A stretch of 64,000 bases of DNA from Burkholderiaceae bacterium 26. Its GTDB lineage: Bacteria; Pseudomonadota; Gammaproteobacteria; Burkholderiales; Burkholderiaceae. The notes beneath the pieces were generated by a model. The model saw only the letters and a list, made by a program, of their open reading frames with translations, was not told the origin of the DNA and made no database searches. This document shows positions 55,382 through 64,000 of the stretch, piece by piece (within the stretch, counting starts at the first letter, position 1; each line of letters begins with the position of its first letter). The position numbers were made by a program, and so were the translations under genes. The stretch is from assembly GCA_000955795.1 (NCBI GenBank), contig JYOB01000003.1, positions 62,001-126,000 on the forward strand. Reading direction: 5' to 3'.

Positions 55382-57271
55382 ATGCAGTTGCCGGAAGTCG
55401 GCGCGCCGTTTGCGCTGCTGGACGATGCCACCTCGGGCGGCGCGCCGTGCTCGCGCTGGTACACCGGTTACGCCGGCGAGTTCTTCCGGCCGGCCGGCAT
55501 GCTGGATGGGCTGGATGACGATCTTCGTGCCGCCTGGCGCCAGGGTTTGCATGCTCTGATCGTTGCGCCGTATGAGTTTGGTGGGCCGCTGGTCGGCCTG
55601 CCGGCTTCCACCGAAATCTCGTCCTCATTGCCTGGCCACGATGGCCGCCTGCGCGTGCTGCTGTTTCGCGCAATGCAGGTGCTGTCGCCGGCACAAGTCG
55701 ATACGCTGTTCGACGCGTGGCCCGAAGCAACGGGCGCAGCGGGCCTGTTTGACTGTGCTGCCAGCGTCGATCACGCCACCTACACCGACGCCATCGCGCG
55801 CATCCACGACTGGATTGCGGCGGGCGATACCTACGAAGTCAACTACACGTACCGCCTGCGCATGACTGCGTTTGGCGCGCCGGCGGCGCTGTATCGGCGC
55901 CTGCGAGCGCGCCAGCCCGTGCCCTACGGCGCATTCATCGCGCTGCCGGAGGGCGGTGCGATTCTGTCGTGCTCGCCGGAGCTGTTCTTTTCGCATCACG
56001 CGGGCCAGCTTGTCGCGCGGCCGATGAAAGGCACCGCGCCTGCCACAGGCGACGTTGAAGTCGACAAAGCCCGTGCCATCACGCTGGCCGCCGACGAGAA
56101 GAACCGCGCCGAGAACCTGATGATCGTTGATCTGTTGCGCAACGACCTGGGCCGCCTCGCGCGTGCCGGTTCGGTGCGCGTGCCGACGCTGTTCGAGGTG
56201 ACGCCGTTCGGCAGCGTGCTCCAGATGACGTCGACCGTGGAGGCAGAGATACCGCCCGCTACTGGCTTCGCGGATTGCCTGCGTGCGCTGTTCCCGTGCG
56301 GCTCCATCACGGGCGCGCCCAAGCGGCGGACGATGGAGATCATCGAAATGCTGGAGCCAGAGCCGCGTGGCCTCTACACCGGCGCCATCGGCTGGATCGA
56401 TGCGCCTGCCGACGATCGGGCGATGGGCGACGCATGCTTCTCGGTGGCGATCCGCACGCTGGTGCTCGGGCCGCCCGGCGCTGATGGCCTGCGCAGCGGC
56501 GAACTCGGCATCGGCTCCGGCATCGTGCACGACAGCATCGCCGATGAGGAGTACGCGGAGTGCCAACTGAAGGCACGTTTCGTGACTGCGCTCGATCCAG
56601 GGCTGTCGTTGTTCGAGACAATGCGCGCGACGCGCGATGGTGTAGCGCTCCTGGATTGGCATCTGGCGCGGCTGGAGCGCTCTGCGGCCGCCTTCGGCTT
56701 CCCGTTCGATCGAACTGCGCTGGCGGATGATGTGGCGCGCATGTGCGCATCGCTGGAAGGGGAGGGCGCTTATCGCATGCGCCTGTTGCTGACGCCCGAC
56801 GGCGCGGCAAACGTATCGGCCGTGCCCCTGGCGCCGCTGCATGCAAGCTGGGATGCGCCGGTACGTCTGCTCGTTGCCGCGCAACCGCGCGAGGTCACGC
56901 ACAGTCTGCCGACGCACAAGACCACGTTGCGGGCGGGCTACGACGCTGCCTGGCAGGCGGCTGAGCGCAAAGGGGCATTCGATGCCGTGTTCTTCAACGC
57001 CGATGGCACGTTGGCCGAAGGCGGGCGCAGCACGTTGCTGGTCAAGCTCGATGGTGCGTGGTGGACGCCGCCGCTGTCCGCGGGCGTCTTGCCGGGAGTG
57101 ATGCGTGCCGTGCTGTTGAAAGACGCTTCACCGTGGCTTGATGGGCCGCTGCGGGAACGTTCGCTCACGCGCGCCGATGTTGCCCGCGCCGAGGCCATCG
57201 CGGTATGCAACGCCCTACGCGGCGTGGTGCCCGCGCATTTCGAGCCGCCCCTGACCGTCGACGTGCTCTAG
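55382..57271 (+). CDS. fused aminodeoxychorismate synthase component I and aminodeoxychorismate lyase (PabB-PabC)
   Basis: A 629-residue fusion making p-aminobenzoate for folate. Residues 1-390 are the chorismate-binding PabB part, with RPMKGTAPATGD (the nucleophilic-Lys PIKGT motif reads PMKGT), EKNRAENLMIVDLLRNDLGR and GSITGAPKRRTMEIIEMLEP. Residues 395-629 are a PLP fold-type IV lyase with the cofactor Lys in LPTHKTTLRAGYD and FNADGTLAEGGRSTLLV. The amidotransferase PabA is not in the window. Its last 57 bases overlap the end of the convergent ABC gene. Confidence 0.93.
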   Translation: MQLPEVGAPFALLDDATSGGAPCSRWYTGYAGEFFRPAGMLDGLDDDLRAAWRQGLHALIVAPYEFGGPLVGLPASTEISSSLPGHDGRLRVLLFRAMQVLSPAQVDTLFDAWPEATGAAGLFDCAASVDHATYTDAIARIHDWIAAGDTYEVNYTYRLRMTAFGAPAALYRRLRARQPVPYGAFIALPEGGAILSCSPELFFSHHAGQLVARPMKGTAPATGDVEVDKARAITLAADEKNRAENLMIVDLLRNDLGRLARAGSVRVPTLFEVTPFGSVLQMTSTVEAEIPPATGFADCLRALFPCGSITGAPKRRTMEIIEMLEPEPRGLYTGAIGWIDAPADDRAMGDACFSVAIRTLVLGPPGADGLRSGELGIGSGIVHDSIADEEYAECQLKARFVTALDPGLSLFETMRATRDGVALLDWHLARLERSAAAFGFPFDRTALADDVARMCASLEGEGAYRMRLLLTPDGAANVSAVPLAPLHASWDAPVRLLVAAQPREVTHSLPTHKTTLRAGYDAAWQAAERKGAFDAVFFNADGTLAEGGRSTLLVKLDGAWWTPPLSAGVLPGVMRAVLLKDASPWLDGPLRERSLTRADVARAEAIAVCNALRGVVPAHFEPPLTVDVL

Positions 57272-57913
57272 CTTCCAGCGGGCCACGCCGGGCAGGTTGA
57301 TCAGTTCGCGGTCGTGACAGACCATCAGCAGCGTGCGGCCTTCTGCTGCCAGCTCTCCCACAAGTGCAATGACTTGCTCGCGCGCGGCGCCGTCCAGATT
57401 CGAAGTCGGTTCGTCGAGCAGCAGCACGTCCGTGCGCAGCGCACGAGCCCGCGCCAGTGCGAGGCGTTGCGTCTCGCCACCGGACAATCGTTCGGGCGGT
57501 ACATCGACCACGTGCTGCAGGCCCGCCCAGCGGAGCCCATCGTCAACACGGTCGGCCAACTCCGCATGCGCCACGCGATGTGCGCCCGTGGTGAGCCCAT
57601 AGGCAAGATTCGCGCGTACCGAGGTGCGGAACAGATAGGGATGTTGGTGCACGTAGGTCAACCGCGCACGCAGCTCGGCCGGGTAGGGCGACAGCGCCTG
57701 CCGCCCTTGGCCCATATCGACGGTCGCGCCATTGGCGGGTGCAAGCCCGGCCAGCATGCGAAGCAGGGTCGTCTTGCCGACGCCGTTTGCGCCCGTGATG
57801 ACGATCGCGTGTCCTGCCGACAGCGCAAGGCGCGGGATCTCGAACAGCACGCGCGCGCCGTGCTGGCAGCGCAAGCCTTCAAACACCATCGTCAGTTGCG
57901 ACGTTGTATTCAT
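57215..57913 (-). CDS. tupC: ABC transporter ATPase, tungstate type
   Basis: A 232-residue ABC ATPase. Walker A is GANGVGKTT at 41-49, the signature LSGGETQR, Walker B VLLLDEPTSNLD and the switch His in CHDRE. Paired with the permease at 57965, it forms a Tup-type importer for tungstate (for molybdoenzyme-like cofactors). Its 3' end overlaps the convergent pabB-pabC gene by 57 bases. Molybdate specificity cannot be ruled out. Confidence 0.8.
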   Translation of the reverse strand: MNTTSQLTMVFEGLRCQHGARVLFEIPRLALSAGHAIVITGANGVGKTTLLRMLAGLAPANGATVDMGQGRQALSPYPAELRARLTYVHQHPYLFRTSVRANLAYGLTTGAHRVAHAELADRVDDGLRWAGLQHVVDVPPERLSGGETQRLALARARALRTDVLLLDEPTSNLDGAAREQVIALVGELAAEGRTLLMVCHDRELINLPGVARWKLEHVDGQGRLEMRGHHAA

Positions 57914-57964
57914 GCGGCCACCTCCCGATCCGTCTTGAACGTCCGGTCTGGGTGGTGTCTGTGC

Positions 57965-58678
57965 TTACTGCGCATGCCGGCCCCCGCGATAGTTGCCGGC
58001 GCCCTGCAGCCAAGCCAACCCAAGGTTGACGAGCAGCGCCAGCACGATCAGCACGATGCCCAGCGCGATGCCCTGTGCGAACTCGCCCTTGCTGGTTTCC
58101 AGCGCAATCGCCGTGGTCATGGTGCGCGTGACGCCTTCGATGTTGCCACCGACCATCAGCGCCGAGCCCACCTCCGCGATCACGCGCCCGAAACCGGCTA
58201 CCACGGCCGCCATCAAACCGAAGCGCAGTTCACGAAAGACGGTCAGCAGCAACCGGACGCGTCCGGCGCCAAGCACACGCGCTGTCTCGGCGAGACGCGG
58301 GTCAGCGCGTTCAAGCGTCGTCAGTGCAAACGCGACGATCACCGGCAGGCCGAGCACTGCTTGCCCGAGGATCATCCCACCCTGCGTGAACAGCAGCCCG
58401 AAGCCGCCCAGCGGTCCCTGCCGCGAAAGCAGCAGATACAGCAGCAGCCCGATCAGCACGGTCGGAAACGACAGCGACGCCTGCGCCAGCACCACCAGCG
58501 CACGGCGCCCGATAAAACTGTGCATGGCGATGAGGTACGCGATGAGCAGCCCCGGCGGCGCCGCCAGCAGCAGCCCCGCGATGGCCACCTTCAACGACAC
58601 CCAGACGATCAGCCACAACGCCGCATCGCCGCTGGCAAGCAGGGCGAAGGCGTCGACGGTGGCCGACCAGATTTCCAT
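57965..58678 (-). CDS. tupB: ABC transporter permease, tungstate type
   Basis: A 237-residue membrane permease with five or six transmembrane helices and the coupling-helix region FGRVIAEVGSALMVGGNIEGVTRTMTTAIALETSKGEFAQ, very close to TupB proteins. The start falls 11 bases after the panB stop side on the same strand. The binding protein TupA is not next to it, as would be expected for a complete importer, so it must lie elsewhere or be missing. 51 bases separate it from the ATPase gene. Confidence 0.82.
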   Translation of the reverse strand: MEIWSATVDAFALLASGDAALWLIVWVSLKVAIAGLLLAAPPGLLIAYLIAMHSFIGRRALVVLAQASLSFPTVLIGLLLYLLLSRQGPLGGFGLLFTQGGMILGQAVLGLPVIVAFALTTLERADPRLAETARVLGAGRVRLLLTVFRELRFGLMAAVVAGFGRVIAEVGSALMVGGNIEGVTRTMTTAIALETSKGEFAQGIALGIVLIVLALLVNLGLAWLQGAGNYRGGRHAQ

Positions 58679-58689
58679 GCGAGTGCCGC

Positions 58690-59508
58690 TCAGGCGAAAG
58701 TGTGTTCCGGGCCGGGGAATGTGCCGTCCTTGACGGCTGCCACATAGGCCGCGACGGCGCCATCGATGGTGGTCTGCCCTTCCATGAAGTTACGTACGAA
58801 CTTGGGGCGATGGCCGGGGAACACGCCCAGCATGTCGTGCATCACGAGCACTTGGCCCGAGCACTCCAACCCGGCACCGATGCCGATGGTGGGAATGGCC
58901 AGCAGGCGCGTGACTTCACCGGCCAGCTCGGCCGGGATGGCTTCCATGACGACGAGCTGCGCGCCGGCATCCTGCACGGCCAGCGCATCGGCCTTCAGTT
59001 GCGCAGCCGCTTCATCGCCGCGCCCCTGCACTTTGAAGCCGCCAAACGCATGCACGGATTGCGGCGTCAGGCCGATGTGCGCACACACCGGAATGCTGCG
59101 TTCAACGAGGAACTTGATCGTAGGCGCGAGCCACACGCCGCCTTCGAGCTTGACCATCTGCGCGCCGGCCTGCATCACGCGCACGGCGCTGTGGAAGGCC
59201 TGTTCTGGCGTGCCATACGTGCCAAACGGCAGGTCCGACACGAGCAGCGCCTTGTCGATGCCGCGCGACACGCATTCGGTGTGATAGACGATGTGATCGA
59301 GCGTGACCGGCAGCGTGGTCTTCTGGCCCTGCATCACGTTGCCGAGCGAATCGCCGACGAGCAGCACGTCGGTGCCGTTGCGATCCATCAGGGCGGCGAA
59401 GCTGGAGTCGTAGGCCGTCAACATGGCGATGCGCTCGCCAGCGGCACGCATGGCCTGCAACGAAGTCACCGTGACGGCCTTGCGGTTCGATTCCTGGAGA
59501 TAGCTCAT
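58690..59508 (-). CDS. panB: 3-methyl-2-oxobutanoate hydroxymethyltransferase
   Basis: A 272-residue enzyme of pantothenate synthesis that transfers a hydroxymethyl group from methylenetetrahydrofolate to ketoisovalerate. Conserved blocks are [44 protein letters not shown] and [20 protein letters not shown]. panC is not next to it. It is the last gene of a series pcnB-folK-dNK-panB, spanning folate and pantothenate steps. Confidence 0.95.
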   Translation of the reverse strand: MSYLQESNRKAVTVTSLQAMRAAGERIAMLTAYDSSFAALMDRNGTDVLLVGDSLGNVMQGQKTTLPVTLDHIVYHTECVSRGIDKALLVSDLPFGTYGTPEQAFHSAVRVMQAGAQMVKLEGGVWLAPTIKFLVERSIPVCAHIGLTPQSVHAFGGFKVQGRGDEAAAQLKADALAVQDAGAQLVVMEAIPAELAGEVTRLLAIPTIGIGAGLECSGQVLVMHDMLGVFPGHRPKFVRNFMEGQTTIDGAVAAYVAAVKDGTFPGPEHTFA

Positions 59509-59564
59509 GGGCTGAGACTCATTGGGGCATCGCCAGAGCCCACGCAGACCATGCGGTGCGTCGA

Positions 59565-60209
59565 CTAGCGCGTTGCCAGCTTGATGAATTCCTTGGGCCC
59601 GCGCATCGCGTCGATGCGGGCAAGCAAGGTGCGGAAATCGTCGTCGTTGCCTGCGGGGTCGAAGGCAGCGGTGTCGACGATCATCGTCGGTGCGGCATCG
59701 TAATACAGAAACAGCTCGCCGTATGCGGCGCAGATGCGTCCGAGGTACTCGGCATCGATGCCCGTTTCGTAAGGGACGGCGCGACGGGCGACGCGCGGCA
59801 GCAGGTCTTCTGCGCGTGCTTGCAGGCAGATGACGAGATCGATGCGCTGTTGCGGCAGGGCCAGCGCATTGGCCATCGCGTCGTACAGCGCGAGTTCATC
59901 GGCCGGTAGCGTGAGCTGGGCGAACAGGCGGTCGCGCGGCAGGAAGCTGTCGGCGACGATGCGCTCACCGGCGAGCGTCGCCTTATGCCATGCCTTGAGG
60001 CGCTCGGCGCGTTGCAGCAGGAAACGCAGCTGCACCGGCAGCGCATAGCGCGCGGGGTCTTCGTAGAAGCGGGCGATGAAGGCGTTTTCGGCGGGCGTTT
60101 CGAACAACGTCGACGCCCGCAGATGATCGGCCAGACGCTGGGCCAGCGCGGTCTTGCCCACGCCAATGGGCCCTTCGACAACGATACGGCGCAGGTGATC
60201 CAGTGCCAT
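59565..60209 (-). CDS. deoxynucleoside kinase family protein
   Basis: A 214-residue P-loop kinase with GPIGVGKT at 13-20, the DRS-like [11 protein letters not shown] motif and the lid region RRAVPYETG. It matches the deoxynucleoside kinase fold used for dNTP salvage (deoxyadenosine/deoxyguanosine kinase type). The start at 60209 is chosen over an upstream frame that overlaps folK; its ribosome site is weak. It lies between folK and panB, where a member of this family is often found in beta-proteobacteria. Confidence 0.8.
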   Translation of the reverse strand: MALDHLRRIVVEGPIGVGKTALAQRLADHLRASTLFETPAENAFIARFYEDPARYALPVQLRFLLQRAERLKAWHKATLAGERIVADSFLPRDRLFAQLTLPADELALYDAMANALALPQQRIDLVICLQARAEDLLPRVARRAVPYETGIDAEYLGRICAAYGELFLYYDAAPTMIVDTAAFDPAGNDDDFRTLLARIDAMRGPKEFIKLATR

Positions 60210-60238
60210 CGGCGGGTGGTTGTGCGTGGTGCGGATGA

Positions 60239-60754
60239 TCAGGCGGCCGGCTGCTTGGCGCGCATGCACTGGCACATCGTGGTCTTTTCGATGCGCTGGT
60301 CGGCCACGCCGGGTATCAGTGCAGCCACGGCGCCAATGCCCGGAATCACGAGATCGGGCGCCAGTTCATGCAAGGGCAGCAGGGTAAATGCGCGTTGGCC
60401 AACGCGCGGGTGCGGCACCGTCAGCTCGGGTGAGGTGAGGACGTGGTCGCCGTAGAGCAGCAAGTCCAGGTCGAGCGTGCGCGGCGCATTGTGAAACGGG
60501 CGCTCGCGGCCGAACTGGTCTTCAATGTGGTGACAGATGCGGAGCAGTTGGTCGGCAGTGAAATGCGTATCGATGCGCACCACGGCATTGATGTAGTCAT
60601 CGCCACTGGATTCCACGGGCGCGCTGCGATACAGGCTCGATTTGCCGGTGACGGTGATGCCGACCTGCTGTGCGAGGCAGACCACGGCGTCTTTCACTGC
60701 CTGGCGTGCGTCGCCCAGGTTGGCGCCGATGCCGATGTACGCCACTGTCTTCAC
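60239..60754 (-). CDS. folK: 6-hydroxymethyl-7,8-dihydropterin pyrophosphokinase
   Basis: A 171-residue HPPK, pyrophosphorylating hydroxymethyldihydropterin for folate synthesis. The signature block is RPFHNAPRTLDLDLLLYGD, preceded by YIGIGANLGDA at the N-terminus and followed by VPHPRVGQRAFTLLPLHELAP. Its ATG overlaps the pcnB stop by four bases, so translation is coupled. Confidence 0.95.
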   Translation of the reverse strand: MKTVAYIGIGANLGDARQAVKDAVVCLAQQVGITVTGKSSLYRSAPVESSGDDYINAVVRIDTHFTADQLLRICHHIEDQFGRERPFHNAPRTLDLDLLLYGDHVLTSPELTVPHPRVGQRAFTLLPLHELAPDLVIPGIGAVAALIPGVADQRIEKTTMCQCMRAKQPAA

Positions 60755-62313
60755 GTTTCCTCCGAACTTCCCGGATTGACGTCAACGACTGTATCCGATT
60801 TTGCCGGACCACGTCGGCGGCGACGCCGCTTGCCCGGGCTGGCTGAGCCGGTATTTGCGGAGGGGCTCGGGGCGTGCTTGGCTTGTGCCATGAGGGCTTC
60901 GCGGGCCTCGCCGTCACCGTTCTGGAAGTCAGTCCACCAGTCGGCGAGTTCCTGCGGCAATTCGCCCGACGCACAGCGCAGTGCGAGGAAGTCGTAACCG
61001 GCGCGGAAGCGCGGCAACTCCAGCAGCCGATACGGCATGCGGCCGGAGCGCTTTTCAAAGCGCGGCTGCATGCTCCAGATTTCCTTCATGTCGGAGGTGA
61101 AGCGGCGCTGGATGGCGAGTTGCTCGGTCTGGCGATCGAGCACTTCATCCATGGCGGTGTGTAGCGCGGGGATCAGCGGCTCGCCGGCAGAGCGGCGGCG
61201 ATTCCAGTGCTCGACCACGTGATGCCACAGCAGTGAGGCAAACAGGAAGCCGGGCGAGACCGGCTTGCCAGCCTTGACGCGATCGTCGGTGTTGTCGAGG
61301 GCGAGCTGCACGAAGCGCTGGCCCATCGGCTGCTCCAGCGCGACGTCCAGCAGCGGCAGCAGGCCGCTGTGCAGGCCCGCCTTGCGCAGTTCCTGCAGCG
61401 ATGCCCAGGCATGGCCCGACATCAGCAGCTTCAACATCTCGTCGAACAGGCGGGCGGCCGGCACGTTATGGATCAGCGGGCCCAGCTCTGCGATGGGCGC
61501 GCGCGTGTCGGCGTCGATGTCAAAGCCGGTCTTGGCCGCGAAGCGCACCACGCGCAGCATGCGTACCGGATCTTCGCGGTAGCGGGTGTGCGGATCGCCG
61601 ATCATGCGCAGCGTGCGTGCGCGCATGTCTTCCATGCCGTGATGGTAGTCATGCACGGTTTCGTGGGCGGGGTCGTAGTACATCGCGTTGACGGTGAAGT
61701 CGCGGCGGGTGGCGTCTTCGGCCTGGGTGCCCCAGACGTTGTCGCGCAGCACACGGCCGCTGGCGTCGATCGCATGCGTGTGGTGGTCCAGCTCGGTGCG
61801 CTTGACGCGCTTGCCGGCGGGCACCTGCTCGGCATCGACCGCGTCGACAAGCGCGCGGAAGGTTGAGACTTCGATGATTTCCTGATCGCGTCCGCCATAG
61901 AACGTGACGTGCACGATCTGGAAACGGCGTCCGATGATGCGCGAGCGGCGGAAGAGCGCCTGTACCTGCTCGGGCGTGGCGTTGGTCGCCACATCAAAAT
62001 CCTTCGGCTTGATGCCCAGCAGCAGGTCGCGCACGGCGCCGCCGACGATGAAGGCGCTATAGCCGGCTTCCTGCAGCGTGGATGTGACCTTGACCGCGTT
62101 GCGCGAGAGCAGCTTCGGATCGATACCGTGCTCGTCCACGCTCCACACACGCGCCTGACGCGGCACGCCACCGGCGGACTTGGTGCGCGCCTTGGCCGTT
62201 TTGGGTGCCTTGGGTGTACGGACTTTCCTGGCGGCGGGCGCTCCCGGTTCAGCCGGAGCGTGGGGCTCTGCGGAGGTCTTGCCCAGCAGGCGATTGATGA
62301 GTTTCTTGATCAC
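60751..62313 (-). CDS. pcnB: poly(A) polymerase PcnB
   Basis: A 520-residue nucleotidyltransferase-fold enzyme that adds poly(A) tails to RNA 3' ends, marking them for decay. The catalytic region is FIVGGAVRDLLLGIKPKDFDVATNA, then RRSRIIGRRFQIVHV and RRDFTVNAMYYDP. The RNA-binding part follows with FEKRSGRMPYRLLELPRFRAGYDFL. Both ends are basic: an Ala/Lys/Pro-rich N-terminus (25-50) and an RRRRRR cluster near the C-terminus. It is larger than E. coli PcnB (465) owing to these tails. Overlaps folK. Confidence 0.94.
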   Translation of the reverse strand: MIKKLINRLLGKTSAEPHAPAEPGAPAARKVRTPKAPKTAKARTKSAGGVPRQARVWSVDEHGIDPKLLSRNAVKVTSTLQEAGYSAFIVGGAVRDLLLGIKPKDFDVATNATPEQVQALFRRSRIIGRRFQIVHVTFYGGRDQEIIEVSTFRALVDAVDAEQVPAGKRVKRTELDHHTHAIDASGRVLRDNVWGTQAEDATRRDFTVNAMYYDPAHETVHDYHHGMEDMRARTLRMIGDPHTRYREDPVRMLRVVRFAAKTGFDIDADTRAPIAELGPLIHNVPAARLFDEMLKLLMSGHAWASLQELRKAGLHSGLLPLLDVALEQPMGQRFVQLALDNTDDRVKAGKPVSPGFLFASLLWHHVVEHWNRRRSAGEPLIPALHTAMDEVLDRQTEQLAIQRRFTSDMKEIWSMQPRFEKRSGRMPYRLLELPRFRAGYDFLALRCASGELPQELADWWTDFQNGDGEAREALMAQAKHAPSPSANTGSASPGKRRRRRRGPAKSDTVVDVNPGSSEET

Positions 62314-62325
62314 GCCGCGCCTTGC

Positions 62326-63000
62326 TTAGAAGAGATCCATGATGCGCCAGTTGCGCGCGGCTGCCAGATTGCGCAGCGTATCGTCCGGGTTGGTCGCGAC
62401 GGGGTCGGTCACTTCCTCCAGCAGCGGCACGTCGTTGGCCGAATCGCTGTAGAAGGTGCTGTGCTCGAAATCGCTCCAGCCGCGGCCCATGTTGGCCAGC
62501 CACTCGTGCACGCGCGCGACCTTGCCCTCGCGAAAGCTCGGTGTGCCGGCCACGTCGCCGGTGAAGGCGCTGTCCGGCTTGCCGTCGGCGGTGGCCGGTT
62601 CGGTGGCGATGAGGTGGTCGATGCCAAAGGCCTCGGCAATCGGGCGGGTCACGAAGCTGTTGGTGGCGGTGACCACGCAACACAGGTCGCCAGCGTCCAG
62701 GTGCTTGTAGACCAACGCTTGCGCCTGCGGTGTGATCTTCGGACGGATCACGTCGTGCATGAACTCGGCGTGCCACTGGGCGAGCGTGTCGCGCGGGTGG
62801 GCAGCCAGCGGTGCCAGGGCAAAGCGCAGAAACGCATGGATATCCAGCGTGCCGGCTTTGTAGTCGGCATAGAACTGATCGTTCTTGCGCTGGTATTCGG
62901 CTTCATCCACCACGCCGCGGCGGATGAGGAAACGTCCCCACTCGTGATCGCTGTCGGTGGGGAGGAGGGTGTGATCGAGGTCGAAGAGGGCCAGATTCAT
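62326..63000 (-). CDS. HAD-superfamily subfamily IB phosphatase
   Basis: A 224-residue HAD hydrolase. Motif I is FDLDHTLLPTDSD with D7 and D9, motif II lies at VVTATNSF, and motif III/IV at YSDSANDVPLLEEV. This is the SerB-like IB type, common before pcnB and hda in beta-proteobacteria. The substrate (phosphoserine, histidinol phosphate or another) cannot be told. It starts 52 bases after hda and ends 12 bases before pcnB. Confidence 0.85.
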   Translation of the reverse strand: MNLALFDLDHTLLPTDSDHEWGRFLIRRGVVDEAEYQRKNDQFYADYKAGTLDIHAFLRFALAPLAAHPRDTLAQWHAEFMHDVIRPKITPQAQALVYKHLDAGDLCCVVTATNSFVTRPIAEAFGIDHLIATEPATADGKPDSAFTGDVAGTPSFREGKVARVHEWLANMGRGWSDFEHSTFYSDSANDVPLLEEVTDPVATNPDDTLRNLAAARNWRIMDLF

Positions 63001-63052
63001 GGGGCGCGATTTTACCCGAACGTTACATCACCGGCCGCGCGAGCCCCGGGAT

Positions 63053-63754
63053 TCACTTCATCAGCGCGAGCATGTCGCGCACGAGCGGCAGTGTGACGGC
63101 GCGCTTGCGGGCCAGCGAATAGGTGTCGAGAGCGTCCAGCAGCGCCATCAGGCTCGGCATGTCGCGGTAGGAGTGCGTCACGAGCCACTGCGGCACATCA
63201 GCCGAAAGCTGCATGCCGCGTTCGCGGGCGGCTTGGCGCAGGGCTTCCACTTTGTCGGCGTCGGACAGTGGGCGCAGCCAGTAGACCAAGCCCCAGCCCA
63301 GGCGGGTGCGCAGGTCTTCACGCAGCGGCATCGCCATCGGCGCGGCGGCCCCGGAGATGGCGATGGCGGCATGCGGATGCGCGCGCACTTCATTGACGAG
63401 GTTGAACACGGCGATTTGCGCCCACTCATCCAGCCGCTCGGCGTCGTCGATGGTCCAGACGGTGATCGTCGGGTCGAATTCGAAGGCTTCGGGCGGGGCG
63501 TCGGGTTCCAGCGTGCGGACTTCGTAGCCGCCAGCCTCGGTCTGGGCGCAGATGGCTTGCAGCAGGTGGCTGCGGCCGCTGCCTTCTTCGCCCCAGAGGT
63601 AGACCAGGCGGTCTGTGGCGGTACCGTCCACCACCTGCGGAATCAGGGCGCGCAGGCGCAGCACCGCCTCTTCGTTGCCGGTGGCGACGAAGTTGTCGAA
63701 GGTCGGGGCGGGTGTCGCACCGAGTTCGAGCGGGAGCTGTTCGGGTGTGGCCAT
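63053..63754 (-). CDS. hda: DnaA regulatory inactivator Hda
   Basis: A 233-residue AAA+ protein homologous to the DnaA ATPase. The sliding-clamp-binding motif QLPLEL is at residues 6-11 and the altered Walker A is GEEGSGRSH, as in Hda; Hda has no DNA-binding domain IV, and this protein ends where that would begin. Bound to the beta clamp it stimulates ATP hydrolysis by DnaA and prevents extra rounds of replication. Co-directional with the HAD and pcnB genes. Confidence 0.9.
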   Translation of the reverse strand: MATPEQLPLELGATPAPTFDNFVATGNEEAVLRLRALIPQVVDGTATDRLVYLWGEEGSGRSHLLQAICAQTEAGGYEVRTLEPDAPPEAFEFDPTITVWTIDDAERLDEWAQIAVFNLVNEVRAHPHAAIAISGAAAPMAMPLREDLRTRLGWGLVYWLRPLSDADKVEALRQAARERGMQLSADVPQWLVTHSYRDMPSLMALLDALDTYSLARKRAVTLPLVRDMLALMK

Positions 63755-63802
63755 GAAACGTGAAGTGGAGTCGCCGTACTTTTCAGTTGCCTTCAGTGGC
63801 TT

Positions 63803-64000
63803 TCAGTCCTGGTAGAGCCGGCTGCCCAAGTAAAGCTGCCGAATTTGCCGCAAACCGACCAGCAGCACAGCACTCATCGGTAGGGCGAGGAGGATACCGA
63901 AAAAACCGAACAATTGGCCAAAAGCCAGCAAGGCGAGGATGACCGCCAGCGGGTGCAGGCCGATGCGTTCGCCCACCAGACGCGGCGTCAGATAAAAGCT
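63803..64000 (-). CDS. AI-2E/PerM-family membrane protein, cut by the window edge
   Basis: The 65 visible C-terminal residues start SFYLTPRLVGERIGLHPLAVILALL and continue GQLFGFFGILLALPMSAVLLV, the characteristic end of the AI-2E/PerM family. The N-terminal part lies beyond the right edge. The gene precedes hda by 48 bases, as often seen in beta-proteobacteria, and may share transcription with it. Confidence 0.85.
   Translation of the reverse strand, partial: SFYLTPRLVGERIGLHPLAVILALLAFGQLFGFFGILLALPMSAVLLVGLRQIRQLYLGSRLYQD

Overview
The window is a stretch of high-GC chromosome from a beta-proteobacterium, most likely Ralstonia or a close Burkholderiaceae relative. This rests on codon usage, on gene neighbourhoods such as hda-HAD-pcnB-folK-dNK-panB, hrcA next to nadK-recN, and hemH-hslR followed by grpE and dnaKJ, and on the protein sequences themselves. 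The genus is an inference; no database search was possible. No tRNA, rRNA, CRISPR array, insertion sequence or phage gene was seen. Coding density is high and both edges cut genes (a FimT-type pseudopilin at the left, an AI-2E/PerM-family membrane protein at the right).

Layout. 1-5.8 kb: minor-pilin operon fimT-pilV-pilW-pilX-pilY1 ending in a hairpin. 5.9-8.1 kb: glutathione peroxidase facing a WYL regulator, a cupin and a VOC-family gene, with a 10-bp-arm palindrome upstream. 8.2-17.1 kb: a glycolate/lactate oxidation block on the minus strand (dld, LysR regulator, glcD, a voltage-gated-type K+ channel, glcE, glcF, lrgA, lrgB), interrupted by a non-coding palindromic mosaic element. 17.2-27 kb: corrinoid adenosyltransferase, MscS, AroG, TldD, nitrilase, YhdP. 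27.2-35.7 kb: glnE overlapping a rhombosortase gene, followed by two secreted subtilisin-like proteases with GlyGly-CTERM tails and a small lipoprotein that looks like a free-standing protease prodomain. 35.8-39.6 kb: recN, nadK and the heat-shock repressor hrcA. 39.7-46.5 kb: an AhpD-like gene and the complete histidine-utilisation set hutC / hutUHGI, with a HutC-type palindrome inside the hutU promoter. 46.6-55.2 kb: hemH, hslR and the heat-shock group grpE, dnaK, dnaJ with sigma-32-type promoters; a thioredoxin-like gene, rnk-like gene and a phospholipase A1 gene lie between grpE and dnaK. 55.4-64 kb: fused pabB-pabC, a tungstate-type ABC transporter lacking its binding protein, panB, deoxynucleoside kinase, folK, pcnB, a HAD phosphatase, hda and partial perM.

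The most interesting region is 30.06-35.72 kb. A rhomboid-family sorting protease (rhombosortase) sits beside two genes whose products carry its expected C-terminal sorting signal. A lipid-anchored protein ends exactly where the proteases' prodomains end. I read this as a secretion, anchoring and inhibition module for surface serine proteases. The lipoprotein is the part I do not recognise as described. A second suggestive context is lrgAB directly downstream of glcDEF, which fits a glycolate transport role like that of the plant LrgAB homologue PLGG1.
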